Shown in pieces: positions 27,048-35,100 of a DNA stretch of 64,000 nt. This stretch comes from Pyruvatibacter mobilis (lineage in GTDB: Bacteria; Pseudomonadota; Alphaproteobacteria; CGMCC-115125): NCBI RefSeq assembly GCF_012848855.1, contig NZ_CP051630.1:1901501-1965500 (forward strand), read 5' to 3'. Numbering within the stretch: the first letter of the stretch is position 1; each line of letters opens with the position of its first letter. Both the position numbers and the translations under genes were made by a program. The notes below the pieces were generated by a model, which ran no database searches, was not told the DNA's origin, and was given only the letters and a program-made list of their open reading frames with translations.

Positions 27048-28199
27048 TTACCTCAGGCCCAGGCCGCGGGCGATGATGCCGCGGAGAATTTCACGGGTGC
27101 CGCCACGCAGGGAGAAAGACGGCGCGTTCTGCACGAGATATGCAGCGGCTTCATCAAGCCCGCCTGTGCCCAGATGGAAGGGCCGCTCAAGCAACTCGGT
27201 CGCAAGGCCGGGGATGCGCTGCTCAAGCACCGCACCGAGATCCTTGACCACGGACGCTTCCAGCGCCGGGTTCTGACCTGCTTCCAGCATGCCGGCGACG
27301 GAGACCGACATGTGGCGAAGCGTGGAGAGTTCGGCGACGAGGCGGCCGATTTCGACTTCTGCCCGCTCGCCGACATCATCGCGGTCGGAGAGTTCTTCGA
27401 CCAGTTCAGCTACAAGGGGGTAGCAGGAGAGGTAGCGCTCGGGGCCGGAGCGCTCATAGGCCAGTTCGGCGGTTACCTGGTTCCAGCCACCGCCAACCTC
27501 GCCGACACGCTGGCTGTCGGGCACCAGCACGTCCTCGAAAATGACTTCGTTGAAATGCGCGTTGCCGGAAAGATCCTTGATGGGGCGGACCGTGATGCCC
27601 GGCGTATCAAGGTCCACGAGGAACTGGGTCAGACCGCCATGGCGATTGCCTTCTTCCGTCGACGTGCGGAACAGGGCAATCATGACGTGGGATTTGTGGG
27701 CGCCGGAGGTCCACAGCTTGGTGCCGGTGACGCGCCAGCCCTCATCGGTGCGCTCGGCCCTGGTGCGGACAGAGGCAAGGTCGGAGCCTGAATCCGGCTC
27801 GCTCATGCCAATGCAGAAGAAGCACTGACCGGAGGCGATGCGAGGCAGGTATTTCTGCCGCTGTTCCTCGGTGCCGTAGTTCAGAAGCAGGGGGCCCGAC
27901 TGGCGGTCGCCGATCCAGTGGGCGGCGACGGGTGCGCCCGCGGAAAGCATTTCCTCAAGCACCACATAGCGCTCGAGCGCCGAACGCTCATGGCCGCCAT
28001 ACTGCTTCGGCCATGTCATGCCGATCCAGCCGCGCTCCCCCATCTTGCGGCTGAAATCAGCGTCCCAGCCCATCCAGGTTTCGGCGCGCTTGCGGGCGGG
28101 ATAATCGGTCAGTTCGGCGGCGAGAAAATCGCGCAGTTCCTGACGGAGGGCCTGCGTGCCGTCAGGCAGATCGCAGGGGTCGAAGCGGAAGGTTTGCAT
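27048..28199 (-). CDS. Acyl-CoA dehydrogenase
   Basis: A 383-residue acyl-CoA dehydrogenase. The substrate and FAD-binding middle domain carries FFCIGMSEPDSGSDLASVRTRAERTDEGW and GTKLWTSGAHKSHVMIALFRT; the C-terminus ends GGTREILRGIIARGLGL. It resembles the large partner of FadE28/FadE29-type heteromers. The enzyme would introduce a 2,3 double bond into an acyl-CoA and pass electrons to ETF. Immediately followed by the shorter dehydrogenase gene; preceded by two SDR genes on the same strand, with a 77-base gap. Confidence 0.9.
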   Translation of the reverse strand: MQTFRFDPCDLPDGTQALRQELRDFLAAELTDYPARKRAETWMGWDADFSRKMGERGWIGMTWPKQYGGHERSALERYVVLEEMLSAGAPVAAHWIGDRQSGPLLLNYGTEEQRQKYLPRIASGQCFFCIGMSEPDSGSDLASVRTRAERTDEGWRVTGTKLWTSGAHKSHVMIALFRTSTEEGNRHGGLTQFLVDLDTPGITVRPIKDLSGNAHFNEVIFEDVLVPDSQRVGEVGGGWNQVTAELAYERSGPERYLSCYPLVAELVEELSDRDDVGERAEVEIGRLVAELSTLRHMSVSVAGMLEAGQNPALEASVVKDLGAVLEQRIPGLATELLERPFHLGTGGLDEAAAYLVQNAPSFSLRGGTREILRGIIARGLGLR

Positions 28200-28276
28200 G
28201 GCGTGATCGAGCGTTTCCGGCCTGAAGGCATTGAGGTTTTGCGGGACTGTGCCCCGCCTTTCACACCCAATTCAAG

Positions 28277-29077
28277 CTAGAGCGCGAGGGCTGCCGCGCC
28301 ACCATCGACCCGCAGGTTCACCCCGTTGATATGGGCGGCCGGATCGCTTGCCAGAAAAACCACCGCTGCCGCTACGTCCTCGCGGGTGGACATGCGGCCG
28401 GTGGGGTTGCCGCCGCCCATCTCCTTCATGGCGCGTTTTTCTATCTCCGCCCAGTCGTCACCCCACCCCTTGCGGGCGGCGCGGGCGCGGAAATGCGCTT
28501 CCACCTCGTCTGTGCGGATCAGGCCGGGGCTCACCAGGTTAACGGTGATTCCGTGGCCGCCGAGCTCGCGGGCGAGGCTTGCCGAAGCTCCGGCAAGGGC
28601 GCTCTTCGCCGCATAATAATGGGGGGTGCGGGCGGGCGGCTGGATGGTGCCCAGCGTGCCGAGATTGACGATGCGGCCCCAGCCGCGCGCCTTCATGCCG
28701 TCTGAAAGGCGGATCGACAGGCGCACCATGGAGAGCACGTTGCGCTCATAATCGGCATGCCATGTCCCGGGGTCGCTGTCTTCCCAGCGGCCGGGGGCGA
28801 CGCCGCCCCAATTATTGATGAGCACATCCACCGGGCCACCCTCGCAGGCAGCGATGGCGGCATCCGCGCCTTCATCGGTGGTGAGGTCGCCATGGGCGGC
28901 GATTGCGTCGTGCCCCGCGGACCGCAGTTCCCCGACAGTTGCATCCGCGTCACCGGGCGCGGGCCCGTGGACGATGACCTGCATCCCCTCTTCGGCCAGC
29001 AGCCGCGCGATGACGGCGCCGGTGCCGCGATGGGCACCGGACACAAACGCCGTCTTTCCATCGAGGCCGAGCTTCAT
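28277..29077 (-). CDS. Short-chain dehydrogenase/reductase
   Basis: A 266-residue SDR. The cofactor motif SGAHRGTG (14-21) is a variant of TGxxxGxG. NNWGG replaces the usual NNAG. The active-site Tyr and Lys are kept in HYYAAKSAL, but the catalytic Ser position reads NLGTLGT, so Thr may replace Ser. The C-terminus DVAAAVVFLASDPAAHINGVNLRVDGG is typical. It overlaps the upstream SDR gene by four bases (ATGA) and probably acts in the same acyl-CoA pathway, for example as a 3-hydroxyacyl-CoA dehydrogenase; substrate unknown. Confidence 0.88.
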   Translation of the reverse strand: MKLGLDGKTAFVSGAHRGTGAVIARLLAEEGMQVIVHGPAPGDADATVGELRSAGHDAIAAHGDLTTDEGADAAIAACEGGPVDVLINNWGGVAPGRWEDSDPGTWHADYERNVLSMVRLSIRLSDGMKARGWGRIVNLGTLGTIQPPARTPHYYAAKSALAGASASLARELGGHGITVNLVSPGLIRTDEVEAHFRARAARKGWGDDWAEIEKRAMKEMGGGNPTGRMSTREDVAAAVVFLASDPAAHINGVNLRVDGGAAALAL

Positions 29078-29874
29078 CGGGCGGTCAGGCCGCCATCGAC
29101 GATGAGTTCGGCACCGGTGACGAAGGCAGAATCATCGCTGGCCAGATAGACCACCGCATTGGCCACATCCTCCGGCATGCCGAGGCGGCCGAGCGGATGC
29201 ATCATGGTGATGAGAGCCGTGCCCTCATTGCTGGAAACGCCCAAGGCATCGGACATCTGCCCCACGAGGTCACGGCCCATATTGGTGTCGATGACGGCGG
29301 GGTGCACGGAATTGGCGCGCACCTTAGCCTCGCCTTCCGCGCCTTCGAGGGCGAGGGATTTCGTCAGCAGGCGGACGGCGCCCTTGGATGCGTGGTAGGC
29401 GGTGCCATTGGCCGCGCCGATGATGCCGGCGACGGAGGACAGGTTGACGATCGAGCCGCCGCCACGCCACTTGCCGGCGCGCTCCCGCAGCAGCGGCAGG
29501 GCCGCGCGGCAGCCGAGAAAGACGCCATCGACGTTGATGGACATCATACGGCGCCAGTCATCCATCGAGGTTTCGCCGATGGGCTTGCTGTAATAGATGC
29601 CGGCATTGTTGACGAGGATATCAAGACCGCCGAAGCGTGATTTTGCCTCGGCCACCACGGCGCCCCACTCCTCTTCGGAGGTGACATCATGGTGCATGTA
29701 ATGCGCCTTGCCGCCCTTGTCGGCGATGGCGTCCGCCGTCTGGCGGCCTTCGTCATCGAGGATGTCGGTAAGCAGGATTGACGCGCCGGCTTCGGCCAGG
29801 CGCTTGGCGGTTTCAGCGCCGAGGCCGCGGGCGCCCCCGGTCACAAGGGCGATTTTTCCATCACAGCGGTTCAT
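29074..29874 (-). CDS. Short-chain dehydrogenase/reductase
   Basis: A 266-residue classical SDR started at the ATG at 29874 with a strong GGGAGGAAA ribosome-binding site. All signature elements are present: TGGARGLG cofactor loop, NNAG, the catalytic Ser in LSSVAG, YHASK and the C-terminal YLASDDSAFVTGAELIVDGG. It resembles 3-alpha/20-beta-hydroxysteroid dehydrogenase-type and FabG-like enzymes. It is the first gene of the SDR-SDR-dehydrogenase-dehydrogenase-nitroreductase string. Hydroxyacyl-CoA or hydroxysteroid oxidation is a reasonable guess. Confidence 0.9.
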   Translation of the reverse strand: MNRCDGKIALVTGGARGLGAETAKRLAEAGASILLTDILDDEGRQTADAIADKGGKAHYMHHDVTSEEEWGAVVAEAKSRFGGLDILVNNAGIYYSKPIGETSMDDWRRMMSINVDGVFLGCRAALPLLRERAGKWRGGGSIVNLSSVAGIIGAANGTAYHASKGAVRLLTKSLALEGAEGEAKVRANSVHPAVIDTNMGRDLVGQMSDALGVSSNEGTALITMMHPLGRLGMPEDVANAVVYLASDDSAFVTGAELIVDGGLTAR

Positions 29875-30008
29875 CCGCTTTCCTCCCGATTTGTTTTCGG
29901 GCGGGATGGTGCGCAGACGCGGGGCCGGGGTCAACCGGACAAATGGCACAGGGGGAGGGAAAGGCGCCGCGAGGGGCGCCTGGAAGGATCAGCCTTTCCG
30001 GCGGGAGG

Positions 30009-30200
30009 CTATTCGCCCGCGAGGCTGGCAGCGGACACGATCACGCGGGGCGTGTCGTAAGAGCCGCCATAGGTCACGCCCACATGCAGACCGGCGGCAA
30101 AGGCCGCACCGGTAGTGCACATCAGCGCCGCACCCACGATGAGGGTGGACAGGCGCGGTGCACGGCGCTTGGGCGATGAGAACATCATGCGTTTGGACAT
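30009..30200 (-). CDS. Small exported protein of unknown function
   Basis: A 63-residue protein started at the ATG at 30200. A basic N-terminus and a hydrophobic core (LIVGAALMCTTGAAFA) form a convincing signal peptide, leaving a mature part of about 28 residues that begins GLHVGVTYGG. I recognise no family. The ribosome-binding site GGAAG lies within the 3' arm of an 11-base-pair hairpin (30205-30234), suggesting control of translation. It lies between the SDR operon and the lysin gene, all on the minus strand. Confidence 0.6.
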   Translation of the reverse strand: MSKRMMFSSPKRRAPRLSTLIVGAALMCTTGAAFAAGLHVGVTYGGSYDTPRVIVSAASLAGE

Positions 30201-30204
30201 TGGT

Positions 30205-30234
30205 CGTCTTCCGTTCAACCCGGAACGGAAGACG
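30205..30234 (-). promoter_or_regulatory. Leader hairpin covering the ribosome-binding site of the small exported protein
   Basis: A perfect 11-base inverted repeat: CGTCTTCCGTT at 30205-30215 and AACGGAAGACG at 30224-30234, with an 8-base loop, ending four bases before the ATG at 30200 (read on the minus strand). The 3' arm holds GGAAG, the Shine-Dalgarno sequence, so the folded RNA should block translation. No T-tract follows, so it is not a simple terminator. Confidence 0.6.
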
Positions 30235-30344
30235 TATCTGCCTTGTGCCGTTCCGGCGGGTCCGGACGAATTTCCGGATCACACAGGCAAGCACTATGTC
30301 CGAAGGGGCTTAAAAAAACGCAAACCGGTGAACGGAAAATAACG

Positions 30345-30800
30345 CTAAATGCTGCTGCCCTGCTCGCGGCAGAAAAAGTGATCGCCGATGAGGGCCGTGG
30401 GAATCATCTGCGCGGACCAGGACGGCGTTTCGGAATGCAGGTGACAGGCTGTTGCGCCATCGACAAGGTCTTTCTCCTCTCCCGCAAAAACGCGGCAGAT
30501 GCTGGCCATAGCGCGGAAATGGGCGCGGGTGAGCTGGGACGGCACACCCACCGCATGGCCGGGCGGACAGGAGAGCTGCCAGCTGCCATCACCGAACAGG
30601 GGGTGGGCCGGGTTGCCCTTGCTGACATGGGCCAGGGCGTGGTCACGCCGGTTGCGGATCATCTGTGCTAGGGCCACGTAGGAATCTTCCGGCCCATTGC
30701 CCGCGAGACTGACCACCACGCAGGTCATGAAGAGAATGTCGTCATGCCCGGGCGGGCCGGCGACATCGGGGGGCGGCAGGTGGCGGATCGGCGTTGGCAC
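30345..30800 (-). CDS. SleB-like cell wall hydrolase (GTA/phage lysin), probably degenerate
   Basis: A 151-residue protein with the later motifs of the SleB/Hydrolase_2 family: ALAQMIRNRRDHA (usual VALVVLNR position), FGDGSWQLSCPPG (FSCW region), DLVDGATACHLHSETPSW (usually DPTGGATHYH...PRWA) and IGDHFFCRE at the end. In working members a catalytic Glu sits in a GEARGE or AEAGG motif just before the first of these; here the equivalent stretch reads VSLAGNGPEDS, with Leu in the Glu position. The start is a GTG at 30800. It lies 208 bases downstream of the holin gene, as expected for a lysis partner. Confidence 0.68.
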   Translation of the reverse strand: MPTPIRHLPPPDVAGPPGHDDILFMTCVVVSLAGNGPEDSYVALAQMIRNRRDHALAHVSKGNPAHPLFGDGSWQLSCPPGHAVGVPSQLTRAHFRAMASICRVFAGEEKDLVDGATACHLHSETPSWSAQMIPTALIGDHFFCREQGSSI

Positions 30801-30833
30801 CAGGGGATACCCTGTTTCTGACGGTTATCGGCC

Positions 30834-30922
30834 GGCGACAGGGGCTCACCCCCGCCTCGCCAAACGGAAATAGGATTTTAATCCTATACCGCTTCTGCAA
30901 CCGGGTTCAATCCCTGTTCGCC
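30834..30922. other. Structured 89-base element with tRNA-like features
   Basis: Outer arms GGCGACAGGG (30834-30843) and CCCTGTTCGCC (30912-30922) pair over ten bases with one bulge. Between them is an 18-base palindrome, ATAGGATT-TT-AATCCTAT (30870-30887), and on the plus strand GGTTCAATCC (30904-30913) matches the tRNA T-loop consensus. Size and arm placement resemble a class II tRNA, but the central hairpin loop would be six or eight bases, not seven, and no D-arm is recognisable. It could be a decayed tRNA, a structured RNA or a palindromic operator. It fills the holin-lysin gap in unusually AT-rich surroundings. Confidence 0.35.
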
Positions 30923-31008
30923 TTCCTCATATGGTACAATTCTATCTTAAGTTGTTAATAGGTTGTATTGGGTTGATGGGTAATCGAGATACCCGCGCCG
31001 ACTGCCCC

Positions 31009-31410
31009 TCAGGGACGGGCAGCCCAGTTGCGGACCGCCTTTTCCGTTGACCGGCCAATGACATACCCGCCGACGCCGACGGTGAGCAGGTTCCACATGG
31101 GCTCCGGCAGGGGCAGGTGCACGGCGACGCCAAACAGGAGCTCCATGTAGGGCGCCAGCAGGTAGTTGTTGATCAGGATGGCCGTGATCGACAGCATCAG
31201 GACAGGCCGCCACTGGGCAGCAAGCGGATGCTCGCTGCGGGCTTCGGCCTCAATGATGGCGCCGGCGGCACGGGCCAGCTCCCCCTCCCTCTCCAGCGCA
31301 AGACGCTGCAGATCCTGCTTCAAACGGGCGGCGAGATCGCGGTCGGACACCGATTTGTCGATCAGTCCGGCGACGGGGCCTGTGAGGAAAGACAGAATGG
31401 CGGACAGCAT
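31009..31410 (-). CDS. GTA-type 3TM holin
   Basis: A 133-residue protein matching the 'holin of 3TMs, for gene-transfer release' family: short hydrophobic N-terminus (LSAILSFLTGPVAGLIDK), a charged amphipathic helix (about 25-55), then AAQWRPVLMLSITAILINNYLLAPYMELLFG and a C-terminal VGGYVIGRSTEKAV segment. The WRP, NNY-APY and GRS-EK motifs are the conserved marks of the family. It would permeabilise the inner membrane so that the lysin reaches the wall. It follows the DUF2793 gene by 51 bases that contain an 11-base tandem repeat. Confidence 0.88.
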   Translation of the reverse strand: MLSAILSFLTGPVAGLIDKSVSDRDLAARLKQDLQRLALEREGELARAAGAIIEAEARSEHPLAAQWRPVLMLSITAILINNYLLAPYMELLFGVAVHLPLPEPMWNLLTVGVGGYVIGRSTEKAVRNWAARP

Positions 31411-31423
31411 CGGGAGGCTCCCT

Positions 31424-31466
31424 TGGCGTTTTCTGGGCGTTATCTGGGCGCTACCTGAGCGCTACT
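31424..31466 (-). repeat. Four imperfect 11-base tandem repeats before the holin start
   Basis: On the plus strand the units TGGCGTTTTC, TGGGCGTTATC, TGGGCGCTACC and TGAGCGCTACTG follow each other without spacers. The array covers the stop codon of the DUF2793 gene and ends ten bases before the holin ribosome-binding region, where GGGAGCCTCCC can itself fold. The position suggests slippage-prone DNA that sets the spacing between the two genes. Confidence 0.7.
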
Positions 31467-32166
31467 GGAAATCGGGGATCTGCAGGCGGGCGATATGGGC
31501 GGAGACCTGGACGCTGCCCCCGGTGAAGGGCACGTCCGGCGAGGTGAAACGGATCGGCGTGTCTGCCCAATAGACGATGGGCTGGGCGGGGCCGTTGAGC
31601 TGGGAATTGAGGCCGGTGCCGATGCCGTTGCCGAACCGCTGCGCGTCGCCGCTGACACCGACGGCAAAGCTGGCCGGGCCCGTGACCGGGTCCGTCACCA
31701 GGCAGGTGACACCGAAGAGAAGCGACCGCTGGGGGATGACGATGGCGGTGTCCGACGTGACAGCAGCGTCAAGCACATGAGTTTCGGCAATGGCATCGAA
31801 GAAGAGGGCCGAGCCGAAGGACGTGATCGCATGGCCCTGCCGCCAGCGGCCGTGCAGAAAGCGGGTATCGCTGCCCTCCTCCACGACAAGGCAGCGCCAG
31901 CCCTCCGGCGGGGGAAAGAACCGCCAGGCCCCGTCGTGCCAGGCGGCAATGCTGTGATCGTTACCGGCCCAGTCGCCGGTGGCGGCGGCAGGCACGAGGT
32001 AGCGGTCACCCTCCCCGGGGATTGCAGGTGGCGCGGTGAGGCTGCGGCTGATCACAGATAGCTGCACAAGCGCGTCCAGCATCATCAATGCATCGTTGTG
32101 GGTAACGTGCTTCTGCGCCTGGGCCGGGGCGATGACAGGCAGGGAGAGGGACGGCGTCTCAGACAT
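31462..32166 (-). CDS. DUF2793 family phage/GTA protein
   Basis: A 234-residue protein whose first 100 residues match DUF2793, with the hallmark LPVIAPAQAQKHVTHNDALMMLDALVQLSV, then GDRYLVP and HDGAWRFFPPPEGWRCLVV. The C-terminal half is beta-rich with a VGVSGDAQRFGNGIGTGLNSQLNGPAQPIVYW segment, like a tail-associated or carbohydrate-binding module. DUF2793 genes commonly follow GTA gene 15. Its start overlaps the gp15 stop by eight bases (ATGTCTGA), so translation is coupled. Confidence 0.88.
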   Translation of the reverse strand: MSETPSLSLPVIAPAQAQKHVTHNDALMMLDALVQLSVISRSLTAPPAIPGEGDRYLVPAAATGDWAGNDHSIAAWHDGAWRFFPPPEGWRCLVVEEGSDTRFLHGRWRQGHAITSFGSALFFDAIAETHVLDAAVTSDTAIVIPQRSLLFGVTCLVTDPVTGPASFAVGVSGDAQRFGNGIGTGLNSQLNGPAQPIVYWADTPIRFTSPDVPFTGGSVQVSAHIARLQIPDFQ

Positions 32167-35100
32167 GGAAGGTGGCCTCTGCTGGGGTGCCGGGGCCGTA
32201 AGCCCGGCTGATCTGCGCGATGGTGACTGTCAGCACGGTGACCGGCGCGCCGGTATCCGCAAGCTGGTCAGCGGCGGTGTAGGTGAAGGCGGGCGTGGTG
32301 GTTTCAGCCGCGTGGATCACGGTGCCGCCCGCGCTTATGGTGAGGGCATAGCGCTCCGCGTCCTCCCCGACGGGGACGTCCAACGGTTCCCACGCATCGC
32401 CGTTGATCCGGGTGCGGCGTATCCAGGTGAGGTGAATGTCACCGGCGGCATCGCGGCAGGCATGAAGGTGGACAGGCGACAGCGGCCGCAGCCCCCTGCC
32501 TGCCAGCGTGATCTCGCGGGCCTGATAGGCCGGGTGAGAAATGGCGGCGGGGGCCGGTCCGTAGCGCCACAGGAAGGGAAAGCCATGCTCCTGTTCTGAC
32601 AGGGAAGGCTGACGCAATGGGCCGCCGAGCAGCACGAAACGGGCACCGGCTGCGCGCAGCGGATGCATTTCGGGCTCAGACCCGGCCTGGCCGCGCAGGA
32701 GATGGGACAGCTCGTATGTGTCCGGGGCGATGAGATCGGCCTCACGGAACTGGATGACTTCGAAGCCGGTGGCCTCGTCGCCGATTACCGCGGCGTTGGC
32801 CCCGCCCATGAGCGCCGTTGTGGAAACACTCTCAAGCGTGCCGCCATAAAGACGGAGCTGAAGGCGGTTGGCGCGGTCCCACCGGCCGACGGGCCCTGCC
32901 GGCAGATCCGCCAGCACCTCACCCATGACAGCGGGCGCCGGCAAGGCGGTATCGAGCGTGAGATCATCCGGCGAGGTGCCGCGATAAAGAGCAACGCCGC
33001 CCGGCCAGGGACTGGCTGTGGCGGCGATGAAGGGGGCGTGCGGCACCTGGCCGTCGCGCAGCATGGGCAGATCCAGAAACAGGAGCTCAACCGGGCCGAA
33101 GCTTGCAACCGCGGGGCCTGCTGCACTGCGATCGGGCGCGCTTAGGGGGCCGAAGATGCCGGGCTCGGCGGCCAGGGCTTCCGCAGCCCGGAAGGGGCCA
33201 TCTGAAATGCGCATCAGGCGCAGAATGTGGCTGCGGCCATTATGGGCGCAGGTGATGCTGTCGCCGGGATCAACGGCGAGGGCCGAGGGCGGCAGGGCGA
33301 AGGATGCCTGCTCTCGGGCGATCCAGCTGTCCTGCAACCCCGTTTCGGCGATGCGCAGGGCTTCCTCCTGCCGCAGGACCACCGGCAGGGCTGCGCCCGT
33401 GACCCTGTCAGACTTCACCGTCTGGCGCTGCACGCCGATGGCGGCCTGCCGGTAGCCCGTGTCCGCTTCGATGTAGGAGAGCTTGCTGGCGGCGGGCAGA
33501 TCCGTCTCCTGGGCGCGGGTGAGGCTCAGGGGCGGGGCGGCGCTTCCGGTTTCAACGGCCAGGGTGTCGGTGCTTGTGGTCAGCACGGGCTGGCTGCCGC
33601 GGTGGATGAAGCGGATCACGCCCTCGCTTTCCACCGCGTCGAAGAAATAGGCGCGCATGAGAGGGCCAAGGGCGGCGCGGGCGCTCATGGCGCGGTCGAT
33701 GATGTAGCCGTCGACGAGGCCGGATAGTCCGCTTACGTCATAGTCACCAAAGCCCTGCGCCTCCATCAGGACCGCGACGAGGCGGCCGAGGGGGACGGCA
33801 CCGAGGCGGCCGGTGAGCCAGTGGCCCAGGCGCCAGTTGTCGCCGTCGCTCCACAGGCGGGTGGCCTGGGGGAAAGCGGGCCAGGGGCGCGCGTCCCATG
33901 TCCAGACATGGATGGCGTCCGGATCGACCATGCGGCCGCCATAGAGCGGCGAGACGGGATTGTCAGCCTCATCGAAATCCGCCGACGAGGGGTGCCAGTG
34001 GGCGTGGTGGGCGAGCAGGAACTGGCGCTGGATCACGTCGTCGCGCAGGCCGCGCGAGAAATGGGGCAGATGGCTTTCGGCGGATTTGGTGTCGAAGAAG
34101 ACGTTGGGCTGATTGGCGCCACGGTCCACCGCCGGGCAGCCGAGCTCGGTGAACCAGATGGGTTTCGAGCGGGGGACCCAGGCCGTCTGGCCGCCGGTCT
34201 CAGTGCCGCCGATGCGGTTGACGTGCGGGTTGGACCACCAATTGACGAGGTCCTTGTAGCGGAAGACCCAGGGCTTGCCTGCAGCACCATCGGTAATGGG
34301 GGTACGGGTCTGGGCGGTGCGGTCCGCGTCGGATGCATAGAACCAGTCAAAGCCCTCGCCGCCTGCAATGTTGCCGCGCAGATAGGCCAGGTCCTGGGTG
34401 GACGGGGCACCCGCGAGGGCATCGAGGTGCCCCTGCCCGTCCCGCCAGTCGGCCAGGGGCATGTAATTGTCAATGCCGATGACATCGATATGGGGGGATG
34501 CCCAGAGGGGATCGAGATGGAAGGTGACGTCGCCTGATCCATCCGTGGGCTGGTGGCCGAAATATTCGGACCAGTCAGCCGCATAGATGAGCATGGTAGC
34601 GGGGCCGAGGATCTGACGGACATCGGCGGCGAGCTGCTGCAAGGCGGCGACGGCGGGGTAGCCGGTATTGCCCCGTACCCAGGTGAGGCCCCTCAGCTCG
34701 GTGCCGATGAGGAAGGCCGCGACGCCGCCTGCAGCCTTGCACAGATGGGCGTAGTGCAGGATCTGCCGGCGATAGGACCATTCGGGCGGGCCGGCATAGG
34801 TGACATTGGTGCCGGTGACCGTGAAGTCGCCTGGCCGGGCTGACCCGAAGAAGGCTGCGACTTGCGCTGCCGCAGCCGCCGACCTGTCCGGGGAGCCAGG
34901 CTGGCCGGGCGCAGGATCGACGGTGATGCGGCCGCGCCAGGGATGCTGCGGCTGACCAATGAGGCCCGTATAGGGATCCGCCAGCACATTGCCGGGCGGG
35001 ATGTCCATCATGATGAAGGGATAGAAAGTGACGGCGAGGCCGCGGGCGGCAAGGTCCTGCAGGGCCTCGATCACGGAGGTGTCCGACGGGGTGCCGCCAT

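Noticed and set aside
30834-30922. Functional tRNA gene
   Set aside because: T-loop and arm pairing look right, but the central loop size is wrong and no D-arm is recognisable on either strand; kept only as a structured element.
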